Notes: a model not told the origin generated them from the sequence alone. DNA of 50,226 nt from Phenylobacterium deserti (GCA_945883235.1 CAMCXF010000022.1:1-50226); one strand, 5' to 3'; shown: positions 35,017-45,681, numbered from the stretch's first letter. Numbers and translations: made by a program.

Positions 35017-36258
35017 ATGGCCCGCATGAAGTTCGGCGCATTCCTCGCCCCGCATCACCCCATCGGCGAGCATCCGATGCTGCAGATGCGCAACGACATC
35101 AAGTTTGCGGCCCAGCTGGACGCCCTGGGCTATGACGAGTTCTGGATAGGCGAGCACCATTCCACCGGCTGGGAAATGATCGCCTCGCCAGAGATGTTCC
35201 TGGCCGCGGTCGGGGAACACACCCACCGGATCAGGCTGGGCACGGGCGTCGTGTCGCTGCCCTATCACCACCCCTTCACCATCGCCCAGCGCATGGTGCA
35301 ACTGGACCACATGACCGGTGGCCGGGTGATCTTCGGCACAGGCCCCGGTGCCCTGCCCTCCGACGCCCACATGCTGGGCATCGATCCCATGACCCAGCGT
35401 GACCGCCAGGACGAGGCCATCGGCGTGATCAAGCGCCTCTTCGCCGGCGAGCGGGTCAGCCAAAAGAGCGACTGGTTCACCCTGCAGGACGCGCGCCTGC
35501 AGCTCTTCCCCCTGCAGGAGGAGATGCCGATGGTGACCGCCTCGTCGATCAGCCCGTCCGGCATGACTCTGGCCGGCAAGTACGGCATGGGCGTGCTGTC
35601 CATCGGCTCCAACTCCGACGCGGGCCTGGCCGCGCTGCCGACCCAGTGGGGCTTCGCCGAGCAGGCTGCCGCCAAGTCCGGCAAGCGCGTCGACCGCGCC
35701 AACTGGCGGGTGCTGATGAGCTGGCACATCGCCGAAACCCGCGAGGAAGCCCGCGCCCAGGCCGGCAAGGGCCTGATGCACTGGCACAACGAATATACCG
35801 TCGGCACCTTGATGCGGCCGGGCGCCTTGCCCTTCAAATCGCCCGATGAAGCGGTCGACCAGACCGCCTTTGTCGACGGCGCCGCCTCGGTGATCGGCAC
35901 GCCGGATGATCTGGTGGCCGCGATCCGCAAGCTGTCCGCGTCCGCCGGCGGCTTCGGCACGGTGCTGGGCTTCGCCCACGACTGGGCCAACCGAGAGAAC
36001 ACGGCGAAGAGCTGGGACCTAGTGGCCCGCTATGTGATCCCCGAGGTCCAGGGCCTGCTGGAAGGCTACCGCACTTCACGCCAGTATGTGATCGAAAACC
36101 GCGAGTGGTTCGAACGCGCCGGTCAGGCGGTGCTGAGCAAGATCATGTCGCACGAGGGCGCCGCGGCGGCGCTCAAGGCCGGCATGCAGACCGGGGCGGC
36201 CCTTAACTCGCCCAATGCGCCGGACCTCAACAAGGCTGCTGCGGAGGCGGGGGAGTAG
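35017..36258 (+). CDS. Luciferase-like flavin-dependent oxidoreductase
   Basis: A 413-residue monooxygenase of the bacterial luciferase/LLM class, which use reduced FMN and oxygen. Landmarks: MKFGAFLAPHHPIGEHP, LDALGYDEFWIGEHHSTGWE, RIRLGTGVVSLPYHHPFTIAQRMVQLDHMTGGRVIFGTGPG, and WHIAETREEARAQAGKGL. The start at 35017 has GGAGA 7 bases upstream; the frame extends to 34921 but without family match. The protein is longer than typical LLM enzymes by a C-terminal helical tail (YRTSRQYVIENREWFERAGQ...). Needs a flavin reductase, none adjacent. Confidence 0.9.
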   Translation: MARMKFGAFLAPHHPIGEHPMLQMRNDIKFAAQLDALGYDEFWIGEHHSTGWEMIASPEMFLAAVGEHTHRIRLGTGVVSLPYHHPFTIAQRMVQLDHMTGGRVIFGTGPGALPSDAHMLGIDPMTQRDRQDEAIGVIKRLFAGERVSQKSDWFTLQDARLQLFPLQEEMPMVTASSISPSGMTLAGKYGMGVLSIGSNSDAGLAALPTQWGFAEQAAAKSGKRVDRANWRVLMSWHIAETREEARAQAGKGLMHWHNEYTVGTLMRPGALPFKSPDEAVDQTAFVDGAASVIGTPDDLVAAIRKLSASAGGFGTVLGFAHDWANRENTAKSWDLVARYVIPEVQGLLEGYRTSRQYVIENREWFERAGQAVLSKIMSHEGAAAALKAGMQTGAALNSPNAPDLNKAAAEAGE

Positions 36259-36268
36259 GGGCTGGGCC

Positions 36269-37579
36269 TCAGGCCGCCAAAGTCCGACGCGGCCGGGTCA
36301 GGAACCAGGCCAGCAGGAACACCGCAACGAACGCGCCGCCAGCCCAAATGGCGGCGCGGGTGAGGGTTGACCGGAGCTCCATGACCACGGTCAGGAAATC
36401 GACCTTGCCGGTGGACCAGAAGACCCACTCGCCAGCCAGTTTCGTGGCCAGAAGGCGATTTCCGGTTTCCAGAAGAACGATGCCGTCACCGGTCGCGGGA
36501 TCGAGCCGCACCGCCGTGTTGATCGCCGGACGGTTGTTGCCGTCATGGCCGATGACGAAGTCGCCGGACCGGTTCGGCGCATAAAGCACCACGCCGGAGC
36601 CCCAGACGTCGGCACCGTACTGTTGCGCCTGGGGTTTGCGCATGGCGGCCAGGATTTCCGGGCGCAGAACGCCGCGCCCGGCAGGTTCACCGGCGGGGCC
36701 GGGCCGGTGCGCAGCGATCAGGCGAACCATATCCGCCGCGGTGGTGAAGAGCGACGTCGCAGCCAAGGCCGTGTATCGCGGCAGGGGCGCCTTCGTTCCT
36801 TTCGCATCAAAGTTTTCTGCAACGTTTGCCGCGCCGTCTTCCAGTAGAAACGTCGATCCCGTCATGCCCAGCGGTGCCAGAACGGCATCGGTCATGTAGA
36901 CGTTGAAGGCCTGGCCCGAGACCTCCTCGACGATCAGCTGCAACAGGGTGTAGCCGCCGCCTGAGTATTCAAAGGCCGCGCCCGGTTCCCGGCCAACCCG
37001 TGTCCTGCCATCCGAGCCGGGATCGGCATCGGCGGCGTGGGTCAGCGAAGCCTCCAGGGATTGCACCGGCGTGCCGGGAGCAAACCCGCCATATCCGAGT
37101 CCGTCCGTCAGGCCCGCGGTGTGGCTGAGCAGCCGACGCACCGTGACCTTGCTGTTGTCGAATTCACTGGCGGGTAGTTTCCAGCGGGTCAGATAGGTCG
37201 AGACCGGCGCGTCGAGGTCGATCTTGCCCCGCTCGACCAGGGTCATGATCCCCAGCGCGGTGACCCACTTGCCCATCGAGGCAACCTGAAACCGGGTGTC
37301 GCGATCCACGGGGGCACCCTTTGAGACAAATACCTCGTGGACCGGCCGCCCGGCCTTTACCAGGATCAAAGCGGCATTGCCCACGGCCTCTGACCTGAGC
37401 CGGCTGGAGATCGCGACGGCAAATGCCCTGTCGTCTCCGAACGCGCCTATCGGCCTGCGACCCCAGCCCTCCAGCGCACCGAAACCAACCACAACAGCAG
37501 CAAAGACCGCCGCCAGCAGCCCGGCACTGAACGCCAGCAGGATGCGCCGGATCAGGCCTCTACGCCACCATACGCGCAT
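36269..37579 (-). CDS. Membrane-anchored class C beta-lactamase-fold hydrolase
   Basis: A 436-residue serine hydrolase with membrane helices at both ends (about 11-35 and 405-428) and a periplasmic beta-lactamase-fold domain. The SxxK motif is S101-M-G-K104 (RFQVASMGKWVTALG), the second motif is YSGGGY in AAFEYSGGGYTLL, and VIGHDGNNRP stands where KTG/HxG lies. Likely a D-peptidase or esterase. Its 5' end overlaps the nitronate monooxygenase stop by 20 bases, so the two are cotranscribed. Convergent with the luciferase-like gene. Confidence 0.85.
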   Translation of the reverse strand: MRVWWRRGLIRRILLAFSAGLLAAVFAAVVVGFGALEGWGRRPIGAFGDDRAFAVAISSRLRSEAVGNAALILVKAGRPVHEVFVSKGAPVDRDTRFQVASMGKWVTALGIMTLVERGKIDLDAPVSTYLTRWKLPASEFDNSKVTVRRLLSHTAGLTDGLGYGGFAPGTPVQSLEASLTHAADADPGSDGRTRVGREPGAAFEYSGGGYTLLQLIVEEVSGQAFNVYMTDAVLAPLGMTGSTFLLEDGAANVAENFDAKGTKAPLPRYTALAATSLFTTAADMVRLIAAHRPGPAGEPAGRGVLRPEILAAMRKPQAQQYGADVWGSGVVLYAPNRSGDFVIGHDGNNRPAINTAVRLDPATGDGIVLLETGNRLLATKLAGEWVFWSTGKVDFLTVVMELRSTLTRAAIWAGGAFVAVFLLAWFLTRPRRTLAA

Positions 37580-38534
37580 TCCGCTGCATGATCGCTTCGG
37601 CCTGCGCCATCACATTGCGCACCATCTCGGCGCAGGTGGGGATGTCGTGGATCAGGCCCTGGCTCTGGCCGGACGACCAGATGCCGCCGTCCATGTCGCC
37701 GCCCTGCATGACATTCACCCGGCCCCGGACGCCGGCCACCAGGTGACGCACATCTTCGATGGTCTTGGTGGGGTCCTGCTGGATCTTGACCACCTCTTCA
37801 GCCACGGCGTTGCGGGCCACGCGAGAGGTGTTGCGCAGGGTGCGGTTGGTGAGGATGGTGTCGCGCTCGGTGTTCTCGACGATCTTTTTCTTCACGTTCT
37901 CATGGATGGCAGCTTCCTGGGTGGCCATGAAGCGGGTGCCCATGTTGACCCCGTCGGCACCCAGCGCCAGCGCGGCGGCCAGGCTGCGGCCATCGGCCAT
38001 GCCGCCGGATGCGATCACCGGAATGTCCAGCTTGTCCACCGTGGCCGGTAGCAGCACCACCAGGCCGATGTCGTCCTCGCCCGGATGGCCGGCGCACTCG
38101 AAGCCGTCGATGCTGATCACGTCGACGCCCAGTTGAGCGGCGGTCACGGCGTGACGGACCGAGGTGCATTTGTGGATCACCTTGACGCCCGCTTCCTTGA
38201 AGTCGGGCATGTGGGCCACCGGGTTGCGACCGGCGGTTTCCACGATCTTGCAGCCGCTCTCGATGATGGCGCGGCGATACTCGTCATAGGGAATGGGCGT
38301 CAGCGACGGCAGGATGGTCAAGTTGACGCCGAAGGGCTTGTCGGTCTCGTTCTGGACCCAGCGGATCGCGGCTTCCAGCTCCTCGGCCGTCGGATAGAGG
38401 TGGGCGACGATGAAGCCCAGCGCGCCAGCCTTTGCCACGGAGGCGACCAGTGGCGCATAGCCCACCCCGGTCATGCCGCCCATGACGATGGGGGTTTCGA
38501 CGCCGAACATTTCGGTGATGCGTGTCTTGATCAT
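37560..38534 (-). CDS. Nitronate monooxygenase family protein
   Basis: A 324-residue FMN-dependent TIM-barrel enzyme of the 2-nitropropane dioxygenase family. Landmarks: TPIVMGGMTGVGYAPLVASVAKAGALGFI, FGVNLTILPS, GVKVIHKCTSVRHAVTAAQLGVDVISIDGFECAGHPGEDD with the H-P-G region, and IPVIASGGMADGRSLAAALALGADGVNMGTRFMAT (phosphate binding). Such enzymes oxidise nitronates or act as enoyl reductases. First gene of a two-gene unit with the membrane hydrolase; divergent from the GST gene with a 207-base promoter region. Confidence 0.9.
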   Translation of the reverse strand: MIKTRITEMFGVETPIVMGGMTGVGYAPLVASVAKAGALGFIVAHLYPTAEELEAAIRWVQNETDKPFGVNLTILPSLTPIPYDEYRRAIIESGCKIVETAGRNPVAHMPDFKEAGVKVIHKCTSVRHAVTAAQLGVDVISIDGFECAGHPGEDDIGLVVLLPATVDKLDIPVIASGGMADGRSLAAALALGADGVNMGTRFMATQEAAIHENVKKKIVENTERDTILTNRTLRNTSRVARNAVAEEVVKIQQDPTKTIEDVRHLVAGVRGRVNVMQGGDMDGGIWSSGQSQGLIHDIPTCAEMVRNVMAQAEAIMQRNARMVA

Positions 38535-38613
38535 GATTTTCCGTCCCGGTTTGAGTCGGCGGCAGGGTTGGATCCTCGCCGCAACTGATTGATGAAGGCG
38601 CGGCGGAAAGTTC

Positions 38614-38655
38614 CCGTAGCGCGCAGGATTTCAGATTGCGCAGTTTCCGCTACGG
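38614..38655. promoter_or_regulatory. 8-bp inverted repeat in the divergent promoter region
   Basis: CCGTAGCG (38614-38621) and CGCTACGG (38648-38655) are perfect inverted copies 26 bases apart, between the divergent nitronate monooxygenase and GST genes. Could be an operator pair for a shared regulator; none identified. Confidence 0.35.
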
Positions 38656-38741
38656 CGGGCTAGACCGGAAATTCAGGTCGCGGCCTTTCGGAGACAACAG
38701 ACCACGGTCTATGGTCAGGGATCGGATCGGGGACCACGGCA

Positions 38742-39353
38742 ATGAGCAAACCTAAACTTTACGGCATCTCGGGCTCACGCGCCCTGCGCGCGATCTGGGG
38801 CATGGAGGAGGTCCGCATCGACTATGAGCATGTGCCGGTCACCTACGGGGCTGACTCCAAGGCCGGGGACTATCTCAGCGTCAATCCAAATGGCCGCATA
38901 CCCGCCCTGATCGACGGCGACCTGCAGCTGTTCGAGTCCATGGCTATCAACCTCTATCTGACCAAGCGCTACGGCGGGGCGCTCTATCCAGCGAACGCTG
39001 CGGACGAGGCGCGAGCCTTTCAGTGGAGCGTCTGGGCGATCAGCGAGATCGAGCCGCTGCAGATGCAGATCGTGATCCAGAAGCTGTTCACGCCGGAAGA
39101 CCGGCGCAACCCCAAGGTGATCGAGGGCGCTACAAAAAGCCTGCAACGGCCCCTGAAGGTGCTGGATGCGGCCCTGGCCGGTGGCGGCTGGCTGGCGGGC
39201 GATGCGTTCACGGTGGCGGACCTGAATGTGGCGGCGGTCATGCATCTGATGAAGATGATCGACTTCACCTATGCCGAGCACGCGAACGTCCAGAGATGGG
39301 CCGACGCCTGCTATGCCCGTCCCGCCCTGGCCCGGGCGCTGGCCCGGCCCTGA
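38742..39353 (+). CDS. Glutathione S-transferase family protein
   Basis: A 203-residue soluble protein with an N-terminal thioredoxin-like domain (KLYGISGSRALRAIWGMEEVRIDYEHVPV, NPNGRIPALIDGDLQLFESMAINLYL with the cis-Pro and glutathione-binding E-S) and a C-terminal all-helical domain (GGGWLAGDAFTVADLNVAAVM, the conserved N-cap box). The catalytic Ser/Tyr position reads GISGSRALR, so Ser is likely. Substrate unknown. Followed by a hairpin that terminates the opposite strand. Confidence 0.9.
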   Translation: MSKPKLYGISGSRALRAIWGMEEVRIDYEHVPVTYGADSKAGDYLSVNPNGRIPALIDGDLQLFESMAINLYLTKRYGGALYPANAADEARAFQWSVWAISEIEPLQMQIVIQKLFTPEDRRNPKVIEGATKSLQRPLKVLDAALAGGGWLAGDAFTVADLNVAAVMHLMKMIDFTYAEHANVQRWADACYARPALARALARP

Positions 39354-39362
39354 TCGCCCACG

Positions 39363-39386
39363 AAAAAGGGCCCGCAAGAGGCCCTC
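39363..39386 (-). terminator. Intrinsic terminator for the 39416-39520 small gene
   Basis: Read on the minus strand, AGGGCC and GGCCCT form a 6-bp stem with a 7-base loop, directly followed by TTTTTCG. It stands 30 bases after the stop of the minus-strand small gene and 9 bases after the GST stop. Confidence 0.6.
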
Positions 39387-39415
39387 ATCCGGAACCGGGA
39401 TCCAGGCTCGGGCGA

Positions 39416-39520
39416 TCAGGCGCCGAGGCTGGCCGAACCGAAGGCGGCGATCAGGCCAAGAGCCATCAAGAAAGCCGGGGCGACACGGTCGAGGGCACGT
39501 TCGAAGCGGATGAAGGTCAT
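39416..39520 (-). CDS. 34-residue single-helix membrane peptide
   Basis: A gene of 34 codons and TGA on the minus strand: an amphipathic start (MTFIRFERALDRV) followed by one hydrophobic helix (APAFLMALGLIAAFGSASLG). Support for it being real: AAGG before the ATG, an intrinsic terminator right after the stop on the same strand, an otherwise unexplained 300-base gap, and likeness to the 35-residue peptide at 18449 (both LDRV then a helix). It is probably an inner-membrane microprotein. Function unknown. Confidence 0.5.
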   Translation of the reverse strand: MTFIRFERALDRVAPAFLMALGLIAAFGSASLGA

Positions 39521-39634
39521 GACACACACCTTAAGGGTCTGGTTTGGGACCCCGGGGGAGCGGGGCTGTCCGTGTGGACGCCCTCAATGTACCGCGATCT
39601 GAACATTGCATAGATCACCGATTTCACAGACCCG

Positions 39635-39652
39635 ATATGCATTTTCGCATAT
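39635..39652. promoter_or_regulatory. ATATGC-N6-GCATAT palindrome
   Basis: A 6-bp perfect inverted repeat with a 6-base spacer in an AT-rich patch upstream of the minus-strand small gene (start 39520) and just after the aldo/keto reductase stop. Could be an operator or promoter-associated hairpin. Confidence 0.3.
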
Positions 39653-39678
39653 TTCTCGGCCTACCTGTCGGGTGCGCC

Positions 39679-40602
39679 TTACAGCTTGGAGACCTCAGCC
39701 ACCTCTTCAGGCGTCAGCCGCCAGCCTGCGGTCGCCGCATTGGTCCGCACCTGTTCGACGGAAGTGGCGCCGGCGATTACGGACGACACCACCTCGTGGC
39801 CCAGCAGCCAGGCGAAGGCCAGTTCCAGAAGGGTGTGGCCACGTTCTGCGGCCCACGCCTCCAGTGCCTCGACCTTGTCGAAGTTGGCGTCGCTCATGGC
39901 GGCCTCACCACGTGCGCCCCAGGCGGCCAGCCGGGTGCCCTCCGGCGGCGCAACACCGCGCTTGTACTTGCCGGTGAGCAGCCCGGACGCCAGCGGGAAG
40001 AACGGCAGAAAGCCTAACCCGAAGTGTTCGCAGGCGGGCAGCACCTCACGCTCCACGTCGCGCTCCAGCAGGGAATAGAGATTCTGAGCCGAGACGAACC
40101 GCGTCTGGCCGGCTGCAATCCAGTCAGCGTCGGCGATCTGCCAACCACTATAGTTGGAGTTGCCGAGGTAGCGGACCTTGCCTTGGGTCACCAGATCGTC
40201 CAGCGCTCGCAGCGTCTCATCGACCGGCGTGTCGGCGTCCGGCTGATGGTGCTGGTAGAGATCGATGTGGTCCGTGCGCAGGCGGCGCAGACTGTCCTCG
40301 ACGGCGGTCATGATCCATTTGCGTGAGCCGCCACGTTTCTTCGGGTCCTGGCCGACAGGCATACCGAATTTGGTGGCCAGGATGATGTCGTGCCGGCGCT
40401 TGCCCAGCGCCTTGCCGAGGAACACTTCAGACTGTGTCCCGCCATAAACGTCCGCCGTGTCGAACAGGGTGATCCCCGCATCGATGGCCGCGTCGACCAC
40501 GCCTTGAGTCTGGTCCTGGTCGATGCGCATCCCGAAATTGTTGCAGCCCAGGCCCACCACGCTGACCTTGAGGCCTGAATTTCCCAGTCGGCGTACTTTC
40601 AC
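39679..40602 (-). CDS. Aldo/keto reductase
   Basis: A 307-residue NADPH-dependent oxidoreductase with a TIM barrel. The catalytic tetrad is visible: Asp and Tyr in LFDTADVYGG, Lys in ILATKFGM, His in LYQHHQPD. GNSNYSGWQ and VIAGATSVEQVRTN (cofactor loop) match the Tas/YajO-like subgroup. The start is GTG 40602 with GGGAGA upstream. Divergent from the tad operon. Substrate unknown. Confidence 0.92.
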   Translation of the reverse strand: MKVRRLGNSGLKVSVVGLGCNNFGMRIDQDQTQGVVDAAIDAGITLFDTADVYGGTQSEVFLGKALGKRRHDIILATKFGMPVGQDPKKRGGSRKWIMTAVEDSLRRLRTDHIDLYQHHQPDADTPVDETLRALDDLVTQGKVRYLGNSNYSGWQIADADWIAAGQTRFVSAQNLYSLLERDVEREVLPACEHFGLGFLPFFPLASGLLTGKYKRGVAPPEGTRLAAWGARGEAAMSDANFDKVEALEAWAAERGHTLLELAFAWLLGHEVVSSVIAGATSVEQVRTNAATAGWRLTPEEVAEVSKL

Positions 40603-40761
40603 GTGTTTGTCTCCCGTTGAACGTTGCCGCGCACCTTAGGGGCCCCGCCGGTCGATCCGCAACATGCCTACCAAGGCGTTCACCAAGCTTGTTGGCGATG
40701 CCGCAAGACGGCCGTCGTTAACCTGCGGACACCAAACAAGTCAGTCTCGGCGGATCATCAG

Positions 40762-41718
40762 ATGCGGCTCGTTACCATCGCCAGCCTTGCAGTGTCCGCG
40801 GTCCTTGGCCTTGGCGCGCTCTTCGTCGCCAAGATCGCTCTGCCCAATGCGGCAGCCGCGCGCAGCCCCGGTGCCGTGCGCGAAGTTCAGGGCGCACCTC
40901 TGGTCGTCGCAGCCCGCGCCATCAAGTACGGCGAAAAGCTGGACGCCGGGATGCTGAGCGTCATCAAGGTGCCCGCCAATGCCGTGCCGGTCGGCGCATT
41001 CACGACGGTGGCAGCCGCACTCGCGGCAGATCGCGGCGGAGCGCCTGTGGCGCTGTTTCCAATGTCGCAGCGAGAGGCGATCCTGCCGACCAAGGTCTCG
41101 GGACCCGGATCCCGTCCTTCGGTCGCCGCCGAGGTCGCCGACGGCATGCGGGCCTATGCCATCAAGATTGACGACACGACCGGCGTCGGAGGCCTGGCGC
41201 TGCCCGGAGACCGTGTCGACGTGGTACTGATGCGCGACCTGACCCCGGGCGGGCCTGACCGCAGCTATATCTCATATGTGGTGATCCAGAATGCCCGGGT
41301 GCTGGGCGTAGACCTGAACGCCGATCCCACGTCGAACAAGCCGGCCAGCCCGGATACGGCGACGCTCGAGGTCTCCATCGAGGACTCGCAGAAGCTGTCA
41401 GTGGCCGCGACGCTCGGCACATTGTCGCTTGCGCTACGTCGCAATGGCGAGTCGCAGATCGCGGAAGCCGGGCCTCTGCGCACCGGTGACTTCCTGGTTG
41501 GTGGTGGAGCCCGAAGCAGCGGCGGGACCAGAACGGTCTCACCCGGTCCAGCGCGTAGCTATTCGGGCATCCTCATCATCGAAGGTGAATCGTCCCGGCG
41601 CGGCGGCGGCAGCCGCAGGTCGGCCGCGCCCGCGTCCGCCCCTGCGCAAAATATGAACAGCGCCGCCGGCGCGGCAAATCCGTCAGCCGGTACTGCCGGC
41701 GTCGGCGCGATCGGATAG
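40762..41718 (+). CDS. cpaB: Flp/Tad pilus assembly protein CpaB
   Basis: A 318-residue inner-membrane-anchored periplasmic protein of the Tad pilus machine. One N-terminal helix (LVTIASLAVSAVLGLGALFVAKIAL), a SAF domain (PLVVAARAIKYGEKLDAGMLSVIKVPANAVPVGAF...) and the RcpC/CpaB region (GMRAYAIKIDDTTGVGGLALPGDRVDVVLMRDL, LSLALRR). The last 60 residues are Ala/Ser/Gly-rich and disordered. ATG 40762 is chosen because it places the helix at the N-terminus. First gene of a six-gene operon. A TTAACC, a CtrA-type half site, lies about 40 bases upstream. Confidence 0.92.
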   Translation: MRLVTIASLAVSAVLGLGALFVAKIALPNAAAARSPGAVREVQGAPLVVAARAIKYGEKLDAGMLSVIKVPANAVPVGAFTTVAAALAADRGGAPVALFPMSQREAILPTKVSGPGSRPSVAAEVADGMRAYAIKIDDTTGVGGLALPGDRVDVVLMRDLTPGGPDRSYISYVVIQNARVLGVDLNADPTSNKPASPDTATLEVSIEDSQKLSVAATLGTLSLALRRNGESQIAEAGPLRTGDFLVGGGARSSGGTRTVSPGPARSYSGILIIEGESSRRGGGSRRSAAPASAPAQNMNSAAGAANPSAGTAGVGAIG

Positions 41719-41721
41719 ATC

Positions 41722-43083
41722 ATGACCCGTCTGAACCTCATGTCCCGCAACGCTTTCGGCGCGATTCTCCTGATGGCTGTGGTTGCAGGCGGTCTCGCTC
41801 CCGCCCCCTCCACCCAGGCCCAGACCATGGCCAGCGAGCCGGTGATGCGGCGCACCATTCACGTCCCGCGCGATAAGTCACTGTCGTTCCGGCTGCCGCA
41901 AGCCGCGTCCAGGATCGTGGTCGCCCAGCCCGACATCGCCAAGGTGACGGCCACCAGCAACGCCAGCTTCTACGTTCAGGGGATCGAGTTCGGGTCCACC
42001 AACCTGCTGGTCTACGGTGCCGGCGGGCGGTTGCAGGAAGTGATCGACATTCGGGTCGGCTACGACTCTGACGGCCTGCAGCAGGACTTTACCGCGGCCT
42101 TCCCCGGCGAATCCCTGAAAGTCAGAAACCTCGGCGAGGTGCTGATGCTGGCAGGCGAGGTCTCGAACACCGGCGTCCAGGCCGGTGCCGAAAAGATCGC
42201 CGCCAAATATGCCCCTGACGCCATCATTTCGCGGATCACGGTGCGCGCCTCGCAGCAGGTGGTGCTGGAGGTGCGAATTCTGGAAGCCAGCCGCAATGCG
42301 ATGCAGGACTTGGGCGTCAATTTCAACATCGCCAATGGGTCCTTCGGCGTCCTTTCGGGCACCGGCTTGATCGGCCCCTCGTCAGCGGCCAGCGTGCTCA
42401 CTACCCGCGACGCCTCCGGTAGTACCCGGGTCGACAGCCAGATCCAGGCGCTGGAGGAAAAGAGCATCATCCGGACGCTCGCCAAGCCAAACCTGGTAGC
42501 GATTTCCGGAGAGAAGGCCAGTTTCCTGGCGGGCGGCGAGTTCCCCTTCCCGGTGCCGACCCGCGACGGGATCACCATCGAATTCCGGCCCTACGGCGTG
42601 AAGCTGAATTTCCTGCCAAAGGTGCAGGACAATGGCTGGATACGACTGGAAGTGGCCCCCGAGGTAAGCCAGCTGGACCCCAACAATTCGCTGACCATTG
42701 GCGGGATCAACATTCCGGCTCTGACGGTCCGTCGGGCATCCACCACGCTGGAGCTGAGGCCCGGTGACACCTTCGCCATGGCTGGCCTTTTCCAGCATGA
42801 CTACCAGAACAACACCTCCCAGACCCCGTGGCTGGGCGACGTGCCGGTGCTGGGGGCCCTGTTCCGGTCGGCACGGTTCAAGCGCGCCGAGACCGAGCTG
42901 ATGATCATTGTGACCCCAAGGCTGGCCACAGCCGAGGATCGCCAGATCACCCCGCTGGAAAGCCTGCCCGGTCGCGAGCCGTCCAAGGCCGACCTGTTCC
43001 TGCGCGGCAGGGCGCACGACAAGCCTCTGCCCCGCGACCTGGGTCCACCCGTTGCCGCCAATATGCCGTTTACCAAGAAATGA
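41722..43083 (+). CDS. cpaC: Tad pilus secretin CpaC (RcpA)
   Basis: A 453-residue outer-membrane secretin that forms the pilus channel. A signal peptide (about 1-34, GAILLMAVVAGGLAPAPSTQAQ) is followed by the pilus-specific N-terminal domain (VPRDKSLSFRLPQAASRIVVAQPDIAKV), a BON-like region and the type II/III secretin domain (AKPNLVAISGEKASFLAGGEFPFPVP, RTLAKPNL, GDTFAMAGLFQ, TPWLGDVPVLGALFRS, ELMIIVTPRL). It starts 3 bases after the cpaB stop. The next gene should be cpaD in many clusters, but cpaE follows directly. Confidence 0.94.
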   Translation: MTRLNLMSRNAFGAILLMAVVAGGLAPAPSTQAQTMASEPVMRRTIHVPRDKSLSFRLPQAASRIVVAQPDIAKVTATSNASFYVQGIEFGSTNLLVYGAGGRLQEVIDIRVGYDSDGLQQDFTAAFPGESLKVRNLGEVLMLAGEVSNTGVQAGAEKIAAKYAPDAIISRITVRASQQVVLEVRILEASRNAMQDLGVNFNIANGSFGVLSGTGLIGPSSAASVLTTRDASGSTRVDSQIQALEEKSIIRTLAKPNLVAISGEKASFLAGGEFPFPVPTRDGITIEFRPYGVKLNFLPKVQDNGWIRLEVAPEVSQLDPNNSLTIGGINIPALTVRRASTTLELRPGDTFAMAGLFQHDYQNNTSQTPWLGDVPVLGALFRSARFKRAETELMIIVTPRLATAEDRQITPLESLPGREPSKADLFLRGRAHDKPLPRDLGPPVAANMPFTKK

Positions 43084-43090
43084 TCTGCCT

Positions 43091-44289
43091 ATGTTGCGTT
43101 TGAAGTCCGCGTCCGCGTCCAACACCCTGATCCCGGGTCGCCGGGTCCTGGCCCTCGGTGCATCGCTGGCCGGGCTGGATGAAGGCGTGCTCAGAGGTGC
43201 CGCCATCGAGATGGGGTCGATTGCCCATCTGGAGGTCCCGTCTGCCAGTGCTTTTGACCTGATCCTGATCGATGCCGACGCCTGGGAACCCCCTTCACTG
43301 GCCGCCGCAGTCAAGGCGTTGTCGGCGCTGCAACCGCCCCCGCCCGTCCTCATGGTGGGCGCGAACCTGCCCGCCGGCCTCGTGCGCAATCTGATGCGAC
43401 TGGAAGCGGCGGATATTCTGGAGGCACCCTACTCTCCGGAGCAGCTGGCCTCCACAATTCAAACCTTGCTTGTCAACGCTGGGCCTCGGCCCATCGACGC
43501 TGCCGGGGCAGGAGGCTCGCGGTGCTGGGCCGTCGCCGGCGCCGTGGGTGGCTCAGGGGCGACCACGGTGGCCATCGAGATTGCCAACTGCCTCGCCACC
43601 CAGTCGAAGAAAAGCCGCAGTGTCTGTCTCGTGGACCTGAACCTCGCCGATGGCGCGGCGGCGGCCTATCTGGGCGCGGCCCCCACAACCCGTCTCGCCG
43701 ATTTCGGCAACGCCGCGGACCGGATCGACGCAGCCATGCTGCAGGCCTTTGTCACCCCGGTGTCCAAGGGTCTGGACCTGATGGCGGGCGTGCGCGACCC
43801 CAACGCCTTTGACACCGTCGGCCGCGACGCCATCCTGCGGATGCTGGAGGTCGCCTGCGAGGTCTATGACTGGGTGATCCTGGACATGCCGCGCCATCGC
43901 CGGGTCTGGACGCTGGAGGTGCTGGCCGGTTGCGACGAGGTGCTGGTGATCTCCGAGCTGACGGTGCCGGCGCTGCTGGCCGCCCGCGCCCAGTCCGATG
44001 AGATTGAGGAGGGTCTTAGCGGCGGCCTGAGGCCGAGGATCGTGTTGAATCGCCTGGCCAGCCGCATGTTCGGCCCCGCGCCCTCGGTCACCGAGGCGGA
44101 GAAGGCCCTGCAGCGCAAGGCCGAAGCAGGCATCAGCTCTGACTGGGAGGCGGCCGCCGCCTCCGTCAACCTGGGCGGACCCATCGCCCAGCACCGGCCC
44201 AAGTCGAAGATCGTCAAGGACATCCAGCAACTTGTGGAGCGCCTGGCCGTACAGCCGCCGCGTCGCGCCACCGCACCGAAGGCCGCCTG

Positions 44290-44290
<1 letters not shown>
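43091..44290 (+). CDS. cpaE: Pilus assembly ATPase CpaE (MinD/ParA-like)
   Basis: A 399-residue cytoplasmic protein with an N-terminal receiver-like domain (about 10-135, FDLILIDADAW, no clear phosphorylation chemistry) and a MinD/ParA-like ATPase domain. The Walker A loop is AVAGAVGGSGATTVAIEIAN, in which the canonical lysine of GKTT is replaced (GATT), as often in CpaE; VCLVDLNLADG and VILDMPRH follow. In Caulobacter CpaE localises the pilus machine to a cell pole. Start at 43091 gives MLRLKSASAS; it overlaps nothing and lies 7 bases after the cpaC stop. Confidence 0.92.

Positions 44291-45680
<1,390 letters not shown>

Positions 45681-45681
<1 letters not shown>

Noticed and set aside
40718..40723. 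CtrA site upstream of cpaB
   Set aside because: Only one TTAACC half site; the second TTAA at the proper spacing is absent, so I only mention it in the cpaB entry.
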